A DNA stretch of 64,000 bases, from positions 124,001 through 188,000 of the forward strand of contig NZ_JAUSSN010000008.1 of the NCBI RefSeq assembly GCF_030812335.1, in the 5' to 3' direction. The DNA is from Pseudarthrobacter oxydans. GTDB lineage: Bacteria; Actinomycetota; Actinomycetes; Actinomycetales; Micrococcaceae. Numbering within the stretch: the first letter of the stretch is position 1; every line of letters starts with the position of its first letter. A program made the translations under genes and the position numbers. The notes under the pieces are model-generated. The model was not told the origin of the DNA, searched no databases, and saw only the letters and a program-made list of their open reading frames with translations. Shown here piece after piece: positions 63,060 to 64,000 of the stretch.

Positions 63060-64000
63060 ATGAGGATCAATCCTCGTCGCACGGACGCGTCCCCGCCCAA
63101 GCCCGCTGCCGCCACGGATGCCAATCCCGCTGCCGGCCGGCGCCGGACGAGGCGCCGAAAACGGCTGCGCATCCTCGCCATGGCGGCCCTGATCGCCGTC
63201 GGGCTGGGCCTGGTCTCGGCCGTCGCCAACCTGCTGCTGGAGCGGCAGGAACGGGCCAGCATCACCCCCTATGGCGAACGGATTGAGATCGCCGGCGGAA
63301 CCGTCAACGTGTACCGGAACGGCCAGCCCGGCCAGCCGATCGTGCTCCTCAGCGGGCTGGGAACGGCCGCACCGGCGCTCGACTTCGCGCCGCTGATCCG
63401 GGAGCTGGGTGACTACAACGTCACCGTCGTGGAGGGATTCGGCTACGGCTACAGCGACATGAGCGCCAGCGAGCGGAGCAACAAGAACATCAGCACGGAA
63501 CTCCACGAAGTGCTGGGAAAGCTCGACATCCCGCAGCCGTACGTCCTGGCCGGGCACTCGATCGCAGGCTTTTACATGCTGGACTACACCAACCGCTACC
63601 CGGCGGAAGTCGGGGCAGTGATCGGGATCGACGTCACCGTGCCGAAAGCCACGAGCGGGCCGGTGGAGGTGCAGTCGGGAGGCATCGATGTGTTGCGGCT
63701 GCTCGCCGTCACCGGAGTCGTCCGCGCCGCCCTCGTGGTGGCCCCCGGGCTTGGCGAACCGGCCGGCGACGCCTACACCCCGGAGGAACGGGAACGCATG
63801 CGCCTGATGACGATCTGGAATTTTGGCAGCCCGGCCGTGGCCGATGAGACGGCCCGGATCGGGAACAACGCCTCGGACCTCCGCGGACTCAGCTATCCCG
63901 ACGGACTGCCCGTGCTGGCCTTCGTCGCCGACGCCGGATCCCCGGAGGCAGCCGGCAAGGCTGAGTCGCTGGAGAACCTGCTGAAGAATGTCCAACGCCA
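63060..64000 (+). CDS. Membrane-anchored alpha/beta hydrolase (3' end missing)
   Basis: The frame starts at ATG 63060 (AAAGG 7 bases upstream) and stays open to the window edge, giving 313 residues. A basic stretch (RRRTRRRKRLR) is followed by one membrane span (ILAMAALIAVGLGLVSAVANLLL), then an alpha/beta hydrolase domain. It has LLSGLGTAAPALDF, the nucleophile elbow AGHSIAGFY and the acid region LAFVADAGSPEA. The catalytic domain should lie outside the membrane. The C-terminal His is probably beyond the window. Confidence 0.88.
   Translation, partial: MRINPRRTDASPPKPAAATDANPAAGRRRTRRRKRLRILAMAALIAVGLGLVSAVANLLLERQERASITPYGERIEIAGGTVNVYRNGQPGQPIVLLSGLGTAAPALDFAPLIRELGDYNVTVVEGFGYGYSDMSASERSNKNISTELHEVLGKLDIPQPYVLAGHSIAGFYMLDYTNRYPAEVGAVIGIDVTVPKATSGPVEVQSGGIDVLRLLAVTGVVRAALVVAPGLGEPAGDAYTPEERERMRLMTIWNFGSPAVADETARIGNNASDLRGLSYPDGLPVLAFVADAGSPEAAGKAESLENLLKNVQR

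Overview
The window is chromosomal DNA of a high-GC actinobacterium, most likely a soil Micrococcaceae of the Arthrobacter/Pseudarthrobacter type. This is judged from GC-rich third codon positions, a secreted Rpf-type transglycosylase with LysM, a DUF222/HNH (13E12-type) protein, a DUF6318 lipoprotein, a Tex protein and a TM0106-type RecB/helicase. Genes are tightly packed, often with 4-nt ATGA overlaps. No rRNA, tRNA, CRISPR array, insertion sequence or prophage was seen.

Layout. 1-4.1 kb: a heterodimeric ABC exporter (first half cut by the window edge), a hotdog thioesterase and a small membrane protein. 4.2-8.6 kb: a type IV restriction-like pair (McrB with an EVE-like reader region, McrC with altered nuclease residues), a small unknown gene and an orphan Vsr endonuclease. 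8.6-10.9 kb: a PNPOx-like protein and a coupled pair of secreted proteins (DUF6318 lipoprotein and PKD protein). 10.9-16.6 kb: a GAF-domain regulator divergent from a flavin monooxygenase, a 2,3-butanediol-type dehydrogenase and an Old Yellow Enzyme, which looks like a ketone/diol/enone oxidation unit.

17.6-26.1 kb is the most interesting part. A GntR/FCD regulator is followed by a one-direction cluster: TIM-barrel protein, DhaK/DhaL-type kinase, RpiB-like isomerase, 3-hydroxyacyl-CoA-dehydrogenase-like oxidoreductase, SDR, a 41-residue membrane peptide, an anion-type MFS transporter and a triosephosphate-isomerase-like protein. The gene set fits import of a sugar acid, oxidation at C3, decarboxylation to erythrulose, phosphorylation, and two isomerisations to D-erythrose 4-phosphate. 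Palindromic CCTATAGG sites lie in front of the regulator and in front of the catabolic genes. Two copies of a composite repeat (GGACATGTCC, a 41-bp palindrome, then GRGCATGTCC boxes every 31-32 bp) flank the region near 16.65-16.89 kb and 26.10-26.25 kb.

26.2-36.9 kb: a RecB-like nuclease/helicase, a SOUL protein, Tex, and an OFA-type MFS transporter with its small partner and a gamma-glutamyltransferase-family enzyme. 37-45.7 kb: mostly minus-strand housekeeping and unknown genes (VOC protein, membrane hydrolase, DUF222/HNH, DUF2071, DUF1622, NAD-dependent epimerase-like SDR, MSMEG_6728-type protein) and the Rpf-like protein. 45.8-56.6 kb: a UvrA paralogue, an adenine/adenosine deaminase, a SulP permease, a marR-fadD-DUF2177 operon, a DUF1295 membrane protein, and a winged-helix/AKP-rich/X25-module fusion. 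56.8-64 kb: an alpha/beta hydrolase, a proline-rich protein, a GH13 glucosidase, an MscS channel, two tandem paralogous lipoproteins and an alpha/beta hydrolase cut by the right edge.

All functional calls rest on motifs and family resemblance read by eye; no database search was run.
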